A DNA stretch of 64,000 nt. Source: CAZCTO01 sp964501725 (lineage in GTDB: Bacteria > Bacillota > Clostridia > Saccharofermentanales > Saccharofermentanaceae). Made by a program: the position numbers and the translations under genes. The notes below the pieces were generated by a model. It was not told where the DNA came from. It saw nothing but the letters and a program-made list of their open reading frames with translations, and ran no database searches. Position 1 is the first letter of the stretch; each line of letters begins with the position of its first letter. This document shows positions 50,836 to 60,378 of this stretch, piece after piece. The stretch lies in the NCBI GenBank assembly GCA_964501725.1, contig CAZCTO010000005.1, positions 62,001 through 126,000 on the forward strand. Direction: 5' to 3'.

Positions 50836-52850
50836 GATTCCCCGCTGTTCCCGGCAAGCATTGTCAGAAAAGTCTCTTCGTCCAGAACCGTAACACCCAA
50901 TTCGGTTGCTTTGGTGAGCTTGCTTCCGGCTGACTCTCCCGCAAGGACGAAATCCGTCTTTGCCGATACGGAAGACGAGACTTTCCCGCCGTTTTCGAGT
51001 ACCAGTTCGGTCGCCCGGTCTCTGGTCATTGTGGGAAGTGTTCCGGTCAGCACAAATGTCCTGCCCGTAAACGGACCGTTTTTTTGTCCGGTTGCCTTTT
51101 TGTGATCAAGACGTACTCCGTGACTCTCAAGTGCATCCAGTAGTCGCGCGGTTTGCGGGAGTTGAAAAAAATCCACTACCGAGCGAGCCGTAACCATCCC
51201 GAAATCCGGAAGTGACGCCAACGTATCGACATCAGCAGATGCGATTTCACGAATGCTCGAGAAACGCTCCGTCAGTGTTCTTGCGGCAACCACGCCCACG
51301 TTGCGGATACCCAGGGCAACCAGTATCCGGTCCATTGTACAGTTCTTGGCTTTACCCACGGCAGCCAACAGATTTTTCACGGATGCGTCGCCCATGCGAT
51401 CCAGCTTCACGAGGTCCTGCGCTTTCAGCTCCAACGCGAAAATGTCCGCGACACTGCTGATTAAATTGCTTTTAAGCAGCAGGTCAATGATGGAAGGTCC
51501 TAATCCATCTATGGCAAATGCATCTTTGGAAACAAAGTGAATCATATTCTTATAAAGTTGCGCAGGGCAGTCGGGTCCGGTACAGCGGCTTGCCGCCTCT
51601 CCGTCTTCGCGAAGCACCGGCGCTCCGCAGACAGGGCATAACGCAGGCATCACAAATTCAGGGCCGCGCTCGCGATGGGCCACGGTTATAACAGAAACCA
51701 CCTCTGGGATCACGTCTCCGGCCTTACGAATAATGACTTCGTCACCTTCGCGGATATCTTTTTCGCGAATATAGTCCTCGTTATTCAGCGTAGCGCGGGA
51801 AACGGTGCTGCCGGCAATTCTGACGGGCTTCAAGACAGCAACCGGTGTCAACTTGCCTGTGCGGCCGACAGACACCTCTATGCGCTCCAGGAAGGTTTGT
51901 TTCTCTTCCGGCGGATACTTGTACGCTATCGCCCACCGGGGCGATTTGCTGGTCACGCCGAGCCGGTCGCGAAAAGAAAGCAAATTGACCTTGACCACGG
52001 CACCGTCAATGCCGTAAGGGAGAGTGCCGCGGCTCTGACCAATCTGATCAATCGCTTCCCATACCTCAGAGGCCGTTCTTGCGACTTTGTAGCCGGGACT
52101 CGCCATGAACCCCATTTCGTTAAGGAAACGAAGTGACTGCGCGTGTGTTTCAAATTCCTTGCCCGATATTTCCTGAATATTGAAAACGAAAACTTCGAGA
52201 TCCCGCTGTGCCGTTATGGACGGATCCAGTTGCCGGAGAGAACCGGCGGCGGCATTCCTCGGATTGGAAAAAATCTTCTCCCCCCGGATTTGGGCATAAT
52301 CATTCAGTTTGAGGAACGAATCATTGGACATGTAGACCTCGCCGCGCACCTCTAAATAGCGCACGGAAGAATCAATTAACTTCGGCAGGCTTGCTACCGA
52401 CATGATGTTCGGAGTAATGTCTTCACCGATCCGGCCGTCGCCGCGGGTGGATGCCCGCACGAGCCGTCCGCTCTCATATTCGATGGAAACCGAGAGTCCG
52501 TCGATTTTCTGCTCGACCACGAAATCAACCGCGGTTCCGTCCTCGTCCGCAACACGAAAAACGCGCTGGCAGAAATCTTCGATTTCTTCTCTCGAAAAGG
52601 CATTCGACAGGCTTTGCATCACGTTCTTGTGCTCAATCTTGGCAAATCGATCGGATGCTCTGCCGCCGACTTTCTTTGCGGGAGAATCCGGATCGGCAAG
52701 CAGCGGGTAATCCTTTTCAAGAGCGAGCAGTTCGTTCATCAGCGCATCATATTCAAAGTCGGATATAACCGGTGCGTCCTGCTCATAATATAAGCGGTTG
52801 TGTTCGGCAATCCGTTCGCGTAATTCGGCGATCCGTTCCCAAGGTTCCAT
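50832..52850 (-). CDS. ligA: NAD-dependent DNA ligase
   Basis: 672 residues, the usual LigA length. The adenylation lysine is K115 in VEQKIDGLSVSIEY; RGDGRIGEDIT follows; the four zinc cysteines are in CPVCGAPVLREDGEAASRCTGPDCPAQ (about 405-432), helix-hairpin-helix repeats follow (LDRMGDASVKNLLAAV, LASLPDFGMVTARSVVDFF) and a C-terminal BRCT domain (FTGRTFVLTGTLPTMTRD) ends the protein. It seals nicks in replication and repair. TAGGAG precedes the ATG. Confidence 0.97.
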   Translation of the reverse strand: MEPWERIAELRERIAEHNRLYYEQDAPVISDFEYDALMNELLALEKDYPLLADPDSPAKKVGGRASDRFAKIEHKNVMQSLSNAFSREEIEDFCQRVFRVADEDGTAVDFVVEQKIDGLSVSIEYESGRLVRASTRGDGRIGEDITPNIMSVASLPKLIDSSVRYLEVRGEVYMSNDSFLKLNDYAQIRGEKIFSNPRNAAAGSLRQLDPSITAQRDLEVFVFNIQEISGKEFETHAQSLRFLNEMGFMASPGYKVARTASEVWEAIDQIGQSRGTLPYGIDGAVVKVNLLSFRDRLGVTSKSPRWAIAYKYPPEEKQTFLERIEVSVGRTGKLTPVAVLKPVRIAGSTVSRATLNNEDYIREKDIREGDEVIIRKAGDVIPEVVSVITVAHRERGPEFVMPALCPVCGAPVLREDGEAASRCTGPDCPAQLYKNMIHFVSKDAFAIDGLGPSIIDLLLKSNLISSVADIFALELKAQDLVKLDRMGDASVKNLLAAVGKAKNCTMDRILVALGIRNVGVVAARTLTERFSSIREIASADVDTLASLPDFGMVTARSVVDFFQLPQTARLLDALESHGVRLDHKKATGQKNGPFTGRTFVLTGTLPTMTRDRATELVLENGGKVSSSVSAKTDFVLAGESAGSKLTKATELGVTVLDEETFLTMLAGNSGES

Positions 52851-52880
52851 CGTGATCTCCTATCGTGAAAAAGAAAGCAA

Positions 52881-53510
52881 TTATCCCTTTGCGCGTCCTT
52901 TTGAAAAGAAAATGACCGGCAGAAGCGTTATTGTAAAAAGAAAAACGCCCCAGATCAACACTGGTAACCCACCAAGATTACCGATTCGATTCGACAGTAC
53001 AGAATCCGAAACGGTAATAAACGGAGAAAGCAGTGTCCCTGAAATCTTAAGCGCACTGAATAGCGGCGTCATAACCAACTCATAGAAAAGCAAAACCGGA
53101 ATGGAATAAAAATATGCATCGCCGAGCCAGAGACTTGCTCCTTCTGCACGCATCATCATAAACAATAGTGCCGCCGCAAGTCCGAGGGCAACCGAAAACG
53201 ACAGAGAATTAAAAGAACGGCTGATAATACAAGTGTACAAATAATACAAAACACTCAGGATAGCGCCGATTCCGGCCATATATTCCGCAGATTTCTTCGA
53301 GCTCAACAGCAGAAAAATAACGGCAACAACAGCAAGCGCCAAGGTAACGAGGAATGCAGATAAGACCGGTGGGATATGGGCGGAACGACAAAGCATCAGA
53401 AACACGCTCCGAAACGCATAAGCGAGGTATCGGAACGGTCCGGTGATCACAGTTCCCCATAACACAAAAAGCAAAATCGAAACAATCAGTCCGCGTGATC
53501 CGCTATTCAA
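52881..53510 (-). CDS. Multi-pass membrane protein of unknown function
   Basis: 209 residues with about six membrane helices. It begins with TTG six bases after GGGAGG. No conserved motif was recognised. It lies between the YdbC-like gene and ligA in the same direction with short gaps (15 and 30 bases), so it is probably in their operon. Confidence 0.7.
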   Translation of the reverse strand: MNSGSRGLIVSILLFVLWGTVITGPFRYLAYAFRSVFLMLCRSAHIPPVLSAFLVTLALAVVAVIFLLLSSKKSAEYMAGIGAILSVLYYLYTCIISRSFNSLSFSVALGLAAALLFMMMRAEGASLWLGDAYFYSIPVLLFYELVMTPLFSALKISGTLLSPFITVSDSVLSNRIGNLGGLPVLIWGVFLFTITLLPVIFFSKGRAKG

Positions 53511-53525
53511 GGAATACCTCCCGGC

Positions 53526-53771
53526 TTATTTGCCTTCCGCCTCGTACGGATCATATTCAGCCAAAAGTTCCTTAAGTACGGCGACTTCTTCGCCGGTGAG
53601 AGTCAGCCCTTTGCCCGCCTTCACATGTTCCGGGGCCCAGTCCCTGATATCCAGTTTCGGTGTTCCGCCGTTCCAGCGGACGATATTTACTTCACGGTTC
53701 CATCCGGATTTGCTGGTTGACAGCACTCCGATTTCCTTAAGGATTTCCGATGTGATTTCTGACTTGACCAT
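53526..53771 (-). CDS. YdbC/PC4-like transcriptional coactivator domain protein
   Basis: 81 residues. IGVLSTSKSGWNREVNIVRWNGGTPKLDIRDWAPEHVKAGKGLTLTGEEVAVLKELL matches the YdbC family, a bacterial PC4-type fold that binds single-stranded DNA (beta sheet with W-N-G-x-x-P-K-x-D-I-R-x-W signature). GGAGG lies 7 bases before the ATG. Near ligA, so a role at single-stranded DNA in repair or transcription would fit but is inferred. Confidence 0.9.
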   Translation of the reverse strand: MVKSEITSEILKEIGVLSTSKSGWNREVNIVRWNGGTPKLDIRDWAPEHVKAGKGLTLTGEEVAVLKELLAEYDPYEAEGK

Positions 53772-53900
53772 AATATTCCTCCATATCCCGAGTGTTCTTT
53801 CGAGTTCAAGTATTTGACACAGATTTCAAAATACCTCATGATTATAGCATATTAGGCGGTCCAGTAAATTGCTTATATCTAAAAAGAAGGGCGGTCGTTC

Positions 53901-54752
53901 ATGCCTTTTTACGTAATCGTTCTGATCCTTACAGCTGTAACGGTTTTTCTTTTGGGTATAGCTCTTCTTGTTCGCGCACTCATCGAGCCCGGACTTCTGG
54001 AAGCGGATCGCGAACGTATCCCGCTTAGCGGAGAAACGGAGGGCAAAAATGATGTGCCCCTGCTTCGCGTCGCTTTTTTTTCGGATATTCACGGTATGGG
54101 CTGTAAGGTATCGATCAAAAAAATAACCGACGCCATCTTTTCGCAACCCTGTGATGCAATTCTTTTCGGCGGAGACATCACCAATTCCCGGACCAGTGCA
54201 ACAGAAGGACTCGCCATTCTTCGTGCGATCTCGGATCTTTCAGTCAAACAGTCTGTGCCCTGCTATGCCGTGAGGGGAAATCATGACCGGTTTGTTACTG
54301 CGGCTGATTTTGCGATGTCCGGATTTCACATGCTTGAAAACGAGGCTGTCACAATCAGCGGCTGTTCCGGCAAGAAATTCGTACTCATCGGAATCGACGA
54401 CTCCGGAAAGAAAAAGCGCGTCTGGCCGGAACTTCCGGGGCCGCTTCCTGCAGAGATTCCTCCGGAGCGGAGAATCGTACTGGTCCACAATCCGGACTAT
54501 ATCTTTACGGCGGGCGAGCGCCCCTTATATCGAATTCAGTTATCCGGCCACCTGCACGGCGGCCAGATTTTTCTTCCTTTTCATTTGGAGTTTCGGCTTC
54601 TCCGTGACGATCGGCTTCCGCGCGAAGGAATTGTCAAAGGCTTGTTTTCCAAAAACGGCATTTCCGGATATATCTCAAGAGGCTTGGGATGTGTGATTAT
54701 TCCGCTACGACTCTTTTCAAAACCGCAGATTACACACATTGATATCGGTTAA
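53901..54752 (+). CDS. Membrane-anchored metallophosphoesterase (YkuE-like)
   Basis: 283 residues. One N-terminal helix (about 3-25), then calcineurin-like motifs: FFSDIHGMG, FGGDITNSR, RGNHD, VLVHNPD and LSGHLHGGQ, giving a complete two-metal site (N replaces the usual D in GGDxxD). The GHLHGGQ variant is typical of the YkuE/YaeI group, which includes UDP-diacylglucosamine and other lipid-linked phosphoesterases. AAGAAGGGCGG precedes the ATG. It would act at the membrane surface. Confidence 0.9.
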   Translation: MPFYVIVLILTAVTVFLLGIALLVRALIEPGLLEADRERIPLSGETEGKNDVPLLRVAFFSDIHGMGCKVSIKKITDAIFSQPCDAILFGGDITNSRTSATEGLAILRAISDLSVKQSVPCYAVRGNHDRFVTAADFAMSGFHMLENEAVTISGCSGKKFVLIGIDDSGKKKRVWPELPGPLPAEIPPERRIVLVHNPDYIFTAGERPLYRIQLSGHLHGGQIFLPFHLEFRLLRDDRLPREGIVKGLFSKNGISGYISRGLGCVIIPLRLFSKPQITHIDIG

Positions 54753-54844
54753 AAGGCGGAGAATGCACCGGTAAAATAGTAATCTGTCGATGGCTTCGGC
54801 AATTTTCCCTTATATGATCGGAAACTACGTTTCTCTTCTCAACA

Positions 54845-55597
54845 CTAATACCCAGCCAAAAACGCCTTCGTCCGGGCTTCTTTCGGATTATTGATCAGTT
54901 CTGCCGCCGGACCTTGCTCAATAATGGACCCTTCGTCCATGAAGATAACCCGATCGGCCACTTCCCGCGCAAAGCTCATCTCGTGCGTGACAATGACCAT
55001 CGTCATCTTTTCTTCAGCCAGGGCGCGTATGACCTTGAGAATCTCACCGGTCAATTCGGGATCGAGCGCACTCGTCGGCTCGTCAAAAAAAAGAATCTCC
55101 GGATTGGCGGCGAGCGCGCGGGCGATGCTGACGCGTTGTTGCTGCCCGCCCGAAAGACGGCAAGGGTATTCGTCGGCTTTATCGGACAAACCCATCTTGG
55201 AAAGGAGTTGATCAGCAATTTGATCGGCTTGATGACGAGGCATTTTTCGCACGTGAATCAGCGACTCCGTGATATTGCGACGGGCACTGAAATGCGGAAA
55301 CAAGTGAAAATTCTGGAAGACCAGTCCGAACATGCTTCGAATTTCCGTAAGGTCCTTCTTGTCGGCGAAAACCACTTTCCCGTCCGTCTCGGAGACCAAG
55401 GCGCGATCGCAAATTTTAATGGTGCCGGCATCCACGTTTTCGAGCGTTGTCGCGCACCGAAGGAGCGTCGATTTCCCGCTTCCGGAAGGTCCGATGACAG
55501 CTAAAACCTCGCCGCGCTTCACTTCCAACGATATATTTTTCAGCACTTCGAAATTGCCGAAGGATTTGCGGATGTTTTTTATCTCAAGTACATTCAT
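54845..55597 (-). CDS. Polar amino-acid ABC transporter ATP-binding protein
   Basis: 250 residues. Walker A GPSGSGKST, Q-loop VFQNFHLFPH, signature LSGGQQQRVSIARAL, Walker B EILFFDEPTSALDPEL and switch VTHEMSFAREV are those of GlnQ/HisP-type importers. AAAGGAG precedes the ATG. Third gene of the operon binding protein-permease-ATPase. Confidence 0.95.
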   Translation of the reverse strand: MNVLEIKNIRKSFGNFEVLKNISLEVKRGEVLAVIGPSGSGKSTLLRCATTLENVDAGTIKICDRALVSETDGKVVFADKKDLTEIRSMFGLVFQNFHLFPHFSARRNITESLIHVRKMPRHQADQIADQLLSKMGLSDKADEYPCRLSGGQQQRVSIARALAANPEILFFDEPTSALDPELTGEILKVIRALAEEKMTMVIVTHEMSFAREVADRVIFMDEGSIIEQGPAAELINNPKEARTKAFLAGY

Positions 55598-55610
55598 GCG
55601 GACAACTCCT

Positions 55611-56282
55611 TTACGAGTAGTAATTGAGTCTCTTCTCCAGCCGATTCATGCCGATTTCAATGACCCCGTTCATCAGATAATACAATAAGCCGGCAACGAC
55701 AAACGGAACCACCGAGACCTGAGCCGAGGCCAAGGCCTTCGCTGCAATAAACATTTCGCTGACCGCCAAGATTTGCGCGAGTGACGTGTCCTTAACCAGT
55801 GTTATCACTTCATTAGTTACCGACGGCAGGACGCGCTTAATGACCTGAGGCAAAATAATACGAAAAAAAGTCTGCGAACTTGAGAATCCGAGTACTTGCG
55901 CTGCCTCGTATTGACCCTGGGACATCGACTGAATCCCTCCGCGGAAAATTTCCGCAAAATATGCCGCATAGTTGATCGAAAACCCGATAATGGTCGCGAC
56001 ATAACGATAATCCAGATTACCGATCGACAAATCCCGAAGAGGAATCTTAAAAATGTACCACGGGCCGAAATATACGATAAGAAGTTGGAGCATCAGCGGT
56101 GTACCGCGCATCACAGAAATATAGAATCGCGTCGCGCCCGAAAGTAATCGATTGCGCGACATGCGCCCCTTGGCAACCAGAAGTCCGAGCGGCAAAGAAA
56201 ACAGCAGGGTCAGGAAAAAGATCACGAGCGTAAAGGTCATCCCCGACAACAGTTGCGTAATTGTTGACCTCAGGTCTTCCAT
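55611..56282 (-). CDS. Polar amino-acid ABC transporter permease
   Basis: 223 residues, five helices. The HEAT-type N-terminus (LLSGMTFTLVIFFLTLLFSLPLGLLV) and the EAA loop (EAAQVLGFSSSQTFFRIILPQVIKRVLPSVTNE) are standard for the HisM/GlnP family. The ATG at 56282 has GGGGAG 9 bases upstream; an in-frame GTG starts too close. The gene ends 13 bases before the ATPase start. Confidence 0.95.
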   Translation of the reverse strand: MEDLRSTITQLLSGMTFTLVIFFLTLLFSLPLGLLVAKGRMSRNRLLSGATRFYISVMRGTPLMLQLLIVYFGPWYIFKIPLRDLSIGNLDYRYVATIIGFSINYAAYFAEIFRGGIQSMSQGQYEAAQVLGFSSSQTFFRIILPQVIKRVLPSVTNEVITLVKDTSLAQILAVSEMFIAAKALASAQVSVVPFVVAGLLYYLMNGVIEIGMNRLEKRLNYYS

Positions 56283-56314
56283 CTGACTAATCTCCCCTGT
56301 CACTTGTGAAAAAC

Positions 56315-56342
56315 GGCGCGGTCTCTTTTATAAAACCGCGCC
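56315..56342 (-). terminator. Intra-operon hairpin between binding-protein and permease genes
   Basis: GGCGCGGT/ACCGCGCC perfect 8-base stem, 12-base loop, followed on the minus strand by G and TTTTT. It lies inside the transporter operon and probably terminates part of the transcripts, giving more binding protein than permease. Confidence 0.75.
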
Positions 56343-56419
56343 ATCGTTATCCCGGACTCGCGAACGGCCTGCACGTCAGATAAACGAGTGCGATGTCGCC
56401 GAGAGCGCTTACATTCTCA

Positions 56420-57190
56420 TTATTTACCGATCGTCGTAATATCTTCTCCGAACCACTCATTGGAAATCTTCGCAAGCGTACCGTCAGCGGCCATCTCTTC
56501 CAACGCCTTTTGAACCTTATCGCGAAGCTCAGTATTTCCCAGAAGGAATCCAACCCCATACTCTTCACTGGCAACGGCTTCGTCCAAAATCGCAAAGTTG
56601 CCTCCGGCGGCATCATACTCATAATAGGCAACGATCTCGTCCATAACGACGGCATCCACGGCGCCGGCTTCCAGCTCCATGATTGCATTCAAGTAGCTGT
56701 CCACCTGAACTACCTTTTCAAAAGTATCCGTCAATGCCGCGTTATCGTTCAGTGATGCCAACCCGGAAGAGTCTTTCTGGACACAGACGATCTTGCCGGT
56801 CAAATCCGAATGCTTCGTGATCCCGGAATCCGCGTTCACGAGAACGATCTGATCATTATTCATATAGGCTTCGGTCCAGGTATACTTATCTTCGCGACCG
56901 TTAATCGTAAAACCGTTCCAGACACAATCAATATTCTTGGAAGCAAGTTCCTGGTCCTTTGAATCCCAGGCGATTGGTTGCGCGACAAACTTCATGTCCA
57001 GGCGCTTAGCGACTTCTTTGGCCAGATCCAGATCGAATCCGACGTACTTGCCGGCATCATCCACAAAACCCATCGGAGGAAACTCCTTGTCAAAACCAAC
57101 CACAAACTCTTCCTTCTTCGCTTTTCCGCAAGCTGCCAAAGACGTTGTCAATAAAACCACTGTAAGTAATGCAGCAATAATTCTCTTCAT
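56420..57190 (-). CDS. Amino-acid ABC transporter substrate-binding lipoprotein
   Basis: 256 residues. Signal peptide with lipobox LAACG (C21). The mature part begins FVVGFDKEFPPMGFVDDAGKYVGFDLDLAKEVAKRL, the family-3 solute-binding signature, and CVWNGFTINGREDKYTWTEAYM is the ligand-facing region of glutamine/cystine/polar amino-acid binders. GAGG lies 8 bases before the ATG. Substrate among polar amino acids is not certain. Confidence 0.95.
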   Translation of the reverse strand: MKRIIAALLTVVLLTTSLAACGKAKKEEFVVGFDKEFPPMGFVDDAGKYVGFDLDLAKEVAKRLDMKFVAQPIAWDSKDQELASKNIDCVWNGFTINGREDKYTWTEAYMNNDQIVLVNADSGITKHSDLTGKIVCVQKDSSGLASLNDNAALTDTFEKVVQVDSYLNAIMELEAGAVDAVVMDEIVAYYEYDAAGGNFAILDEAVASEEYGVGFLLGNTELRDKVQKALEEMAADGTLAKISNEWFGEDITTIGK

Positions 57191-57248
57191 AAAAACTCCT
57201 CAGATTGTTATTTATTCATGGAACTCACAAATGAGCACACATCGCTTT

Positions 57249-57278
57249 ATTATAGTCGCGTCCGCGCGGCAAAGTAAA
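57249..57278 (-). promoter_or_regulatory. Promoter of the amino-acid transporter operon
   Basis: -35 TTTACT (57273-57278), 18-base spacer, perfect -10 TATAAT (57249-57254), about 60 bases before the binding-protein start codon. Confidence 0.65.
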
Positions 57279-57354
57279 GGATTAGGTATCCAAAGATCGC
57301 GTCGATTTGCTCTTCGTTATCAAAAAATGAAATCCCGGCGTGCCTCCGCCGCCC

Positions 57355-59739
57355 CTACATCTGAAGCGACTTGATTTTCCAGATTTCTCCGGCATATTCG
57401 GCGATGGTGCGATCGGAGGAGAAGCGGCCGGAGCGGCAGATGTTGATCCAGCACTTTTTCGCCCAGGCGCGGCGATCGAGGTAATCCGTGTAGACGGTGT
57501 CGCGCACTTTTCGGTAGTCGGAAAAATCGCCGAGCACATAGAACACGTCGCCCGGTTGCCAGTTGGAGCCGATCAGAAGGGAGTCATAAATATCACGGAA
57601 CATGCCTGTTCCCTTATCGTCGAAGGTGCCGTCGATCAGGCGATCGAGGGCTTTTTTGAGGCCGGGGACGTTCTCGTACTGCCACTTGGGATTATAGTAG
57701 CCGCGGGTCGCTTCCATGTTCTCGACCCGGCAACCGAAAATGTAGATGTTATCGCAGGAGACTTCCTGGGCGATTTCGACGTTCGCGCCGTCCCATGTGC
57801 CGAGGGTCACCGCGCCGTTCATCATGAACTTCATGTTGCCCGTGCCGGACGCTTCGAGGCCGGCGGTGGAAATCTGTTCGGACACGTCCGCGGCGGGGAA
57901 CATTTTCTCGGCATTGCTGACATTGTAGTTTTCGACAAAATGCACACGGATTCGATCGCGAACGGCCGGATCGCTGTCGATGAGCTTTGCGATTTCGTTG
58001 ATGAACTTGATGATTCCCTTGGCGCGGAAGTAGCCCGGTGCCGCTTTTGCCCCGAAAAACACCGTAACCGGCGGGATCGGAAGTGACGGGTCTTCTTTAA
58101 TCCGGTCGTAGAGATTGAGCACATAGAGGGCGTTCATCAGCTGGCGCTTGTACTCATGGAGACGCTTGATCTGGACGTCGAAGATCGAATCCGGGTCCAC
58201 GGTAATGCCGTTTTTGCGGTAAATGTGGGCGGCAAGTTCTTCTTTACAGGAATGCTTGATCTCCAGAAAGCGATCCATGACTTGATCATCGTCCGCATAT
58301 TTCTCGAGCTCGGCAAGACGCTCGAGATGGGTTACCCAGGAGTCGTCGCCGAGCAATTCCGTGATGAGTTCCGAAAGCTTCGGGTTACACATACGGAGCC
58401 ATCTGCGCGGGGTGACGCCGTTGGTCTTATTGGAGAATTTTTCCGGATAGATGGCGTACCACTCCCGGAGAGTGTCTCTTTTCAGAATCTCGGTGTGAAG
58501 CGCCGCCACACCGTTCACGGACCGTGATCCGTAGATCGCCAGCCAGGCCATCTGGACCTTGCCGTCGCCGAGCGGCGCGATGCTGTCGATCACATTCGAC
58601 TTGATCCCTTTTTCGATCATTTCGGAGCGGAACTGCGCGTTGATTTTCTCGATAATTTCATATATTCTCGGGAAAAGGAACTGGAAAATAGTGATATCCC
58701 ATTTTTCGAGCGCCTCACCCATGACGGTATGATTCGTATACGCAAAGGTCTCGCGGACAATCTTCCATGCCGCATCCCACGCCATGCCGTGCTCGTCGAT
58801 AAGGATGCGCATCAGTTCCGGAATGCCGATGACCGGATGCGTGTCATTGAGCTGAACGGAATTATACCTGGCAAAATCGGACAGATCCTCGCCGCGAACG
58901 GACATATAGCGTCGCACAATGTCCTGAAGAGATGCCGATACGAAAAAGTACTGCTGCCGAACGCGCAAAACCTTGCCGTCGTATGAAGTATCGTTGGGAT
59001 AAAGCACACGCCAGATATCGTTGACCCGGTTGCGCTCGATGACGGCGTCGTCAAAACGCTGCGAGTTAAACAGATTGAAGTCAAACTCCTGGGCAGGCTC
59101 GGATCTCCACAGACGCAAGCGGTTCACATTCCCGGTTCCGTAACCGGTAATCGGCATATCGCAAGGAATCGCCCATACATCAATATCGTTGAAGTGAACC
59201 TTCACCTTCTCCTCGACACGCGGGACGACAAAAGGATACGAATGCTCCATCCAACTGTCCGGATGCTCCTTCTGAAAACCGTCCTCAAAGGTCTGCCGGA
59301 AAAGCCCGAAGCGATAAAGAATACCGTAGCCGGTCACCGGCAGGTTCAGCGTCGCGCATGAATCCAGAAAACAGGCTGCCAGTCGTCCCAGCCCCCCGTT
59401 ACCGAGCGCCGGGTCCGTCTCCTCCTCTAAAAGCTCATTGATATCCACGCCGAAACCAGCCACCGCCTCTTTCGCCGTCTCATAGAGCCCCAAATTCACC
59501 AAATTATTAAGAAGCGATCTGCCTTCCAGAAATTCTGCCGAAAAATAATGCGCCTGCCGCACCGTGTCATAGGTGTCGCGCGTTTTCTCCCAATTGTCCG
59601 CCAAAATCCCGACTACACTGCGTGACAGTGCCTGCCAGTAATCCCGCAGGGTTCCCCGGTCGGCGGCTTTTCCCGCCTCGGACCGAAGATTCTCGGCAAT
59701 TCTCTCGCGCAGTTCCTCAGATGAAAGTAATGTTCCCAT
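57355..59739 (-). CDS. glgP: Glycogen/starch phosphorylase
   Basis: 794 residues, typical GT35 length. DPALGNGGLGRLAACFLDS is the N-terminal signature; EASGTGNMKFMMNGAVTLGTWDGANVEI carries the pyridoxal phosphate lysine (K in GNMKF) and TWDGAN. It releases glucose-1-phosphate from alpha-1,4-glucans. The start MGTLLSSEE is the most natural N-terminus, although its nearest SD is weak; GGGAGG further upstream would serve an in-frame TTG or ATT 14 codons earlier. Single gene with its own promoter; no other glycogen gene is adjacent. Confidence 0.94.
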   Translation of the reverse strand: MGTLLSSEELRERIAENLRSEAGKAADRGTLRDYWQALSRSVVGILADNWEKTRDTYDTVRQAHYFSAEFLEGRSLLNNLVNLGLYETAKEAVAGFGVDINELLEEETDPALGNGGLGRLAACFLDSCATLNLPVTGYGILYRFGLFRQTFEDGFQKEHPDSWMEHSYPFVVPRVEEKVKVHFNDIDVWAIPCDMPITGYGTGNVNRLRLWRSEPAQEFDFNLFNSQRFDDAVIERNRVNDIWRVLYPNDTSYDGKVLRVRQQYFFVSASLQDIVRRYMSVRGEDLSDFARYNSVQLNDTHPVIGIPELMRILIDEHGMAWDAAWKIVRETFAYTNHTVMGEALEKWDITIFQFLFPRIYEIIEKINAQFRSEMIEKGIKSNVIDSIAPLGDGKVQMAWLAIYGSRSVNGVAALHTEILKRDTLREWYAIYPEKFSNKTNGVTPRRWLRMCNPKLSELITELLGDDSWVTHLERLAELEKYADDDQVMDRFLEIKHSCKEELAAHIYRKNGITVDPDSIFDVQIKRLHEYKRQLMNALYVLNLYDRIKEDPSLPIPPVTVFFGAKAAPGYFRAKGIIKFINEIAKLIDSDPAVRDRIRVHFVENYNVSNAEKMFPAADVSEQISTAGLEASGTGNMKFMMNGAVTLGTWDGANVEIAQEVSCDNIYIFGCRVENMEATRGYYNPKWQYENVPGLKKALDRLIDGTFDDKGTGMFRDIYDSLLIGSNWQPGDVFYVLGDFSDYRKVRDTVYTDYLDRRAWAKKCWINICRSGRFSSDRTIAEYAGEIWKIKSLQM

Positions 59740-59805
59740 ATTTATCAAAACGGAAGCGCAAATGCCCCCGTATCCTCCCAACGGATATCATTTTATACGT
59801 AACTG

Positions 59806-59835
59806 ATTGTAACAGTCCGCCCGCATGGCGGTCAA
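59806..59835 (-). promoter_or_regulatory. Promoter of glgP
   Basis: -35 TTGACC (59830-59835), 18-base spacer, -10 TACAAT (59806-59811), about 65 bases before the chosen start. The leader holds a TATCC/GGATA hairpin overlapping GGGAGG. Confidence 0.6.
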
Positions 59836-59997
59836 ATCAGTATTTTATTAGTAATTGATCTTTTTTATGGGCTGCGAAGCTGAAACACGGCAGATCAAGA
59901 GCAGGGTCGGCAGGTTATTGATCACCCCGTATTTGTTATCCGGCGATAAAATGTCAGCCCGGTGACTCCGATTTAATCTTTTCTCTAACATTGGGAG

Positions 59998-60333
59998 TTA
60001 GGTATGTGAGGGAGGAACTATGGGTTGCCAAAAAATAAGGAGAAGAATTAACGCAACGACATAATGCAACAGAAGGAAAATAGCAAACACCATCATCATC
60101 ACCCGGGATTTGCGGGTGTAGAAAAGTAAAAATATCAATATGATTACGTACATGATAAATGCGGACGGAGATGCGATAACCCAGTAAATGATGGGAATCA
60201 GATACGATAGTGCGGAGAAGAAAAATAAATTCAGCGAAACTTTTTCTCTTTTAAAAAATACAAATCCACCGACCAAAAGAATTATGCCTGCATACGGTAA
60301 ACGGAAAATCCACATAATAATTATATCAAGCAT
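59998..60333 (-). CDS. Small multi-pass membrane protein
   Basis: 111 residues with four hydrophobic helices (about 2-28, 32-52, 57-70, 78-100) and short loops. AAAGGA precedes the ATG. It lies 45 bases after the propeller gene in the same direction. No family recognised. Confidence 0.65.
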   Translation of the reverse strand: MLDIIIMWIFRLPYAGIILLVGGFVFFKREKVSLNLFFFSALSYLIPIIYWVIASPSAFIMYVIILIFLLFYTRKSRVMMMVFAIFLLLHYVVALILLLIFWQPIVPPSHT

Positions 60334-60378
60334 ATTCCGGTCCTTTCCGCTCTTTTCTGTTGCAAATTGACCTTTCTC

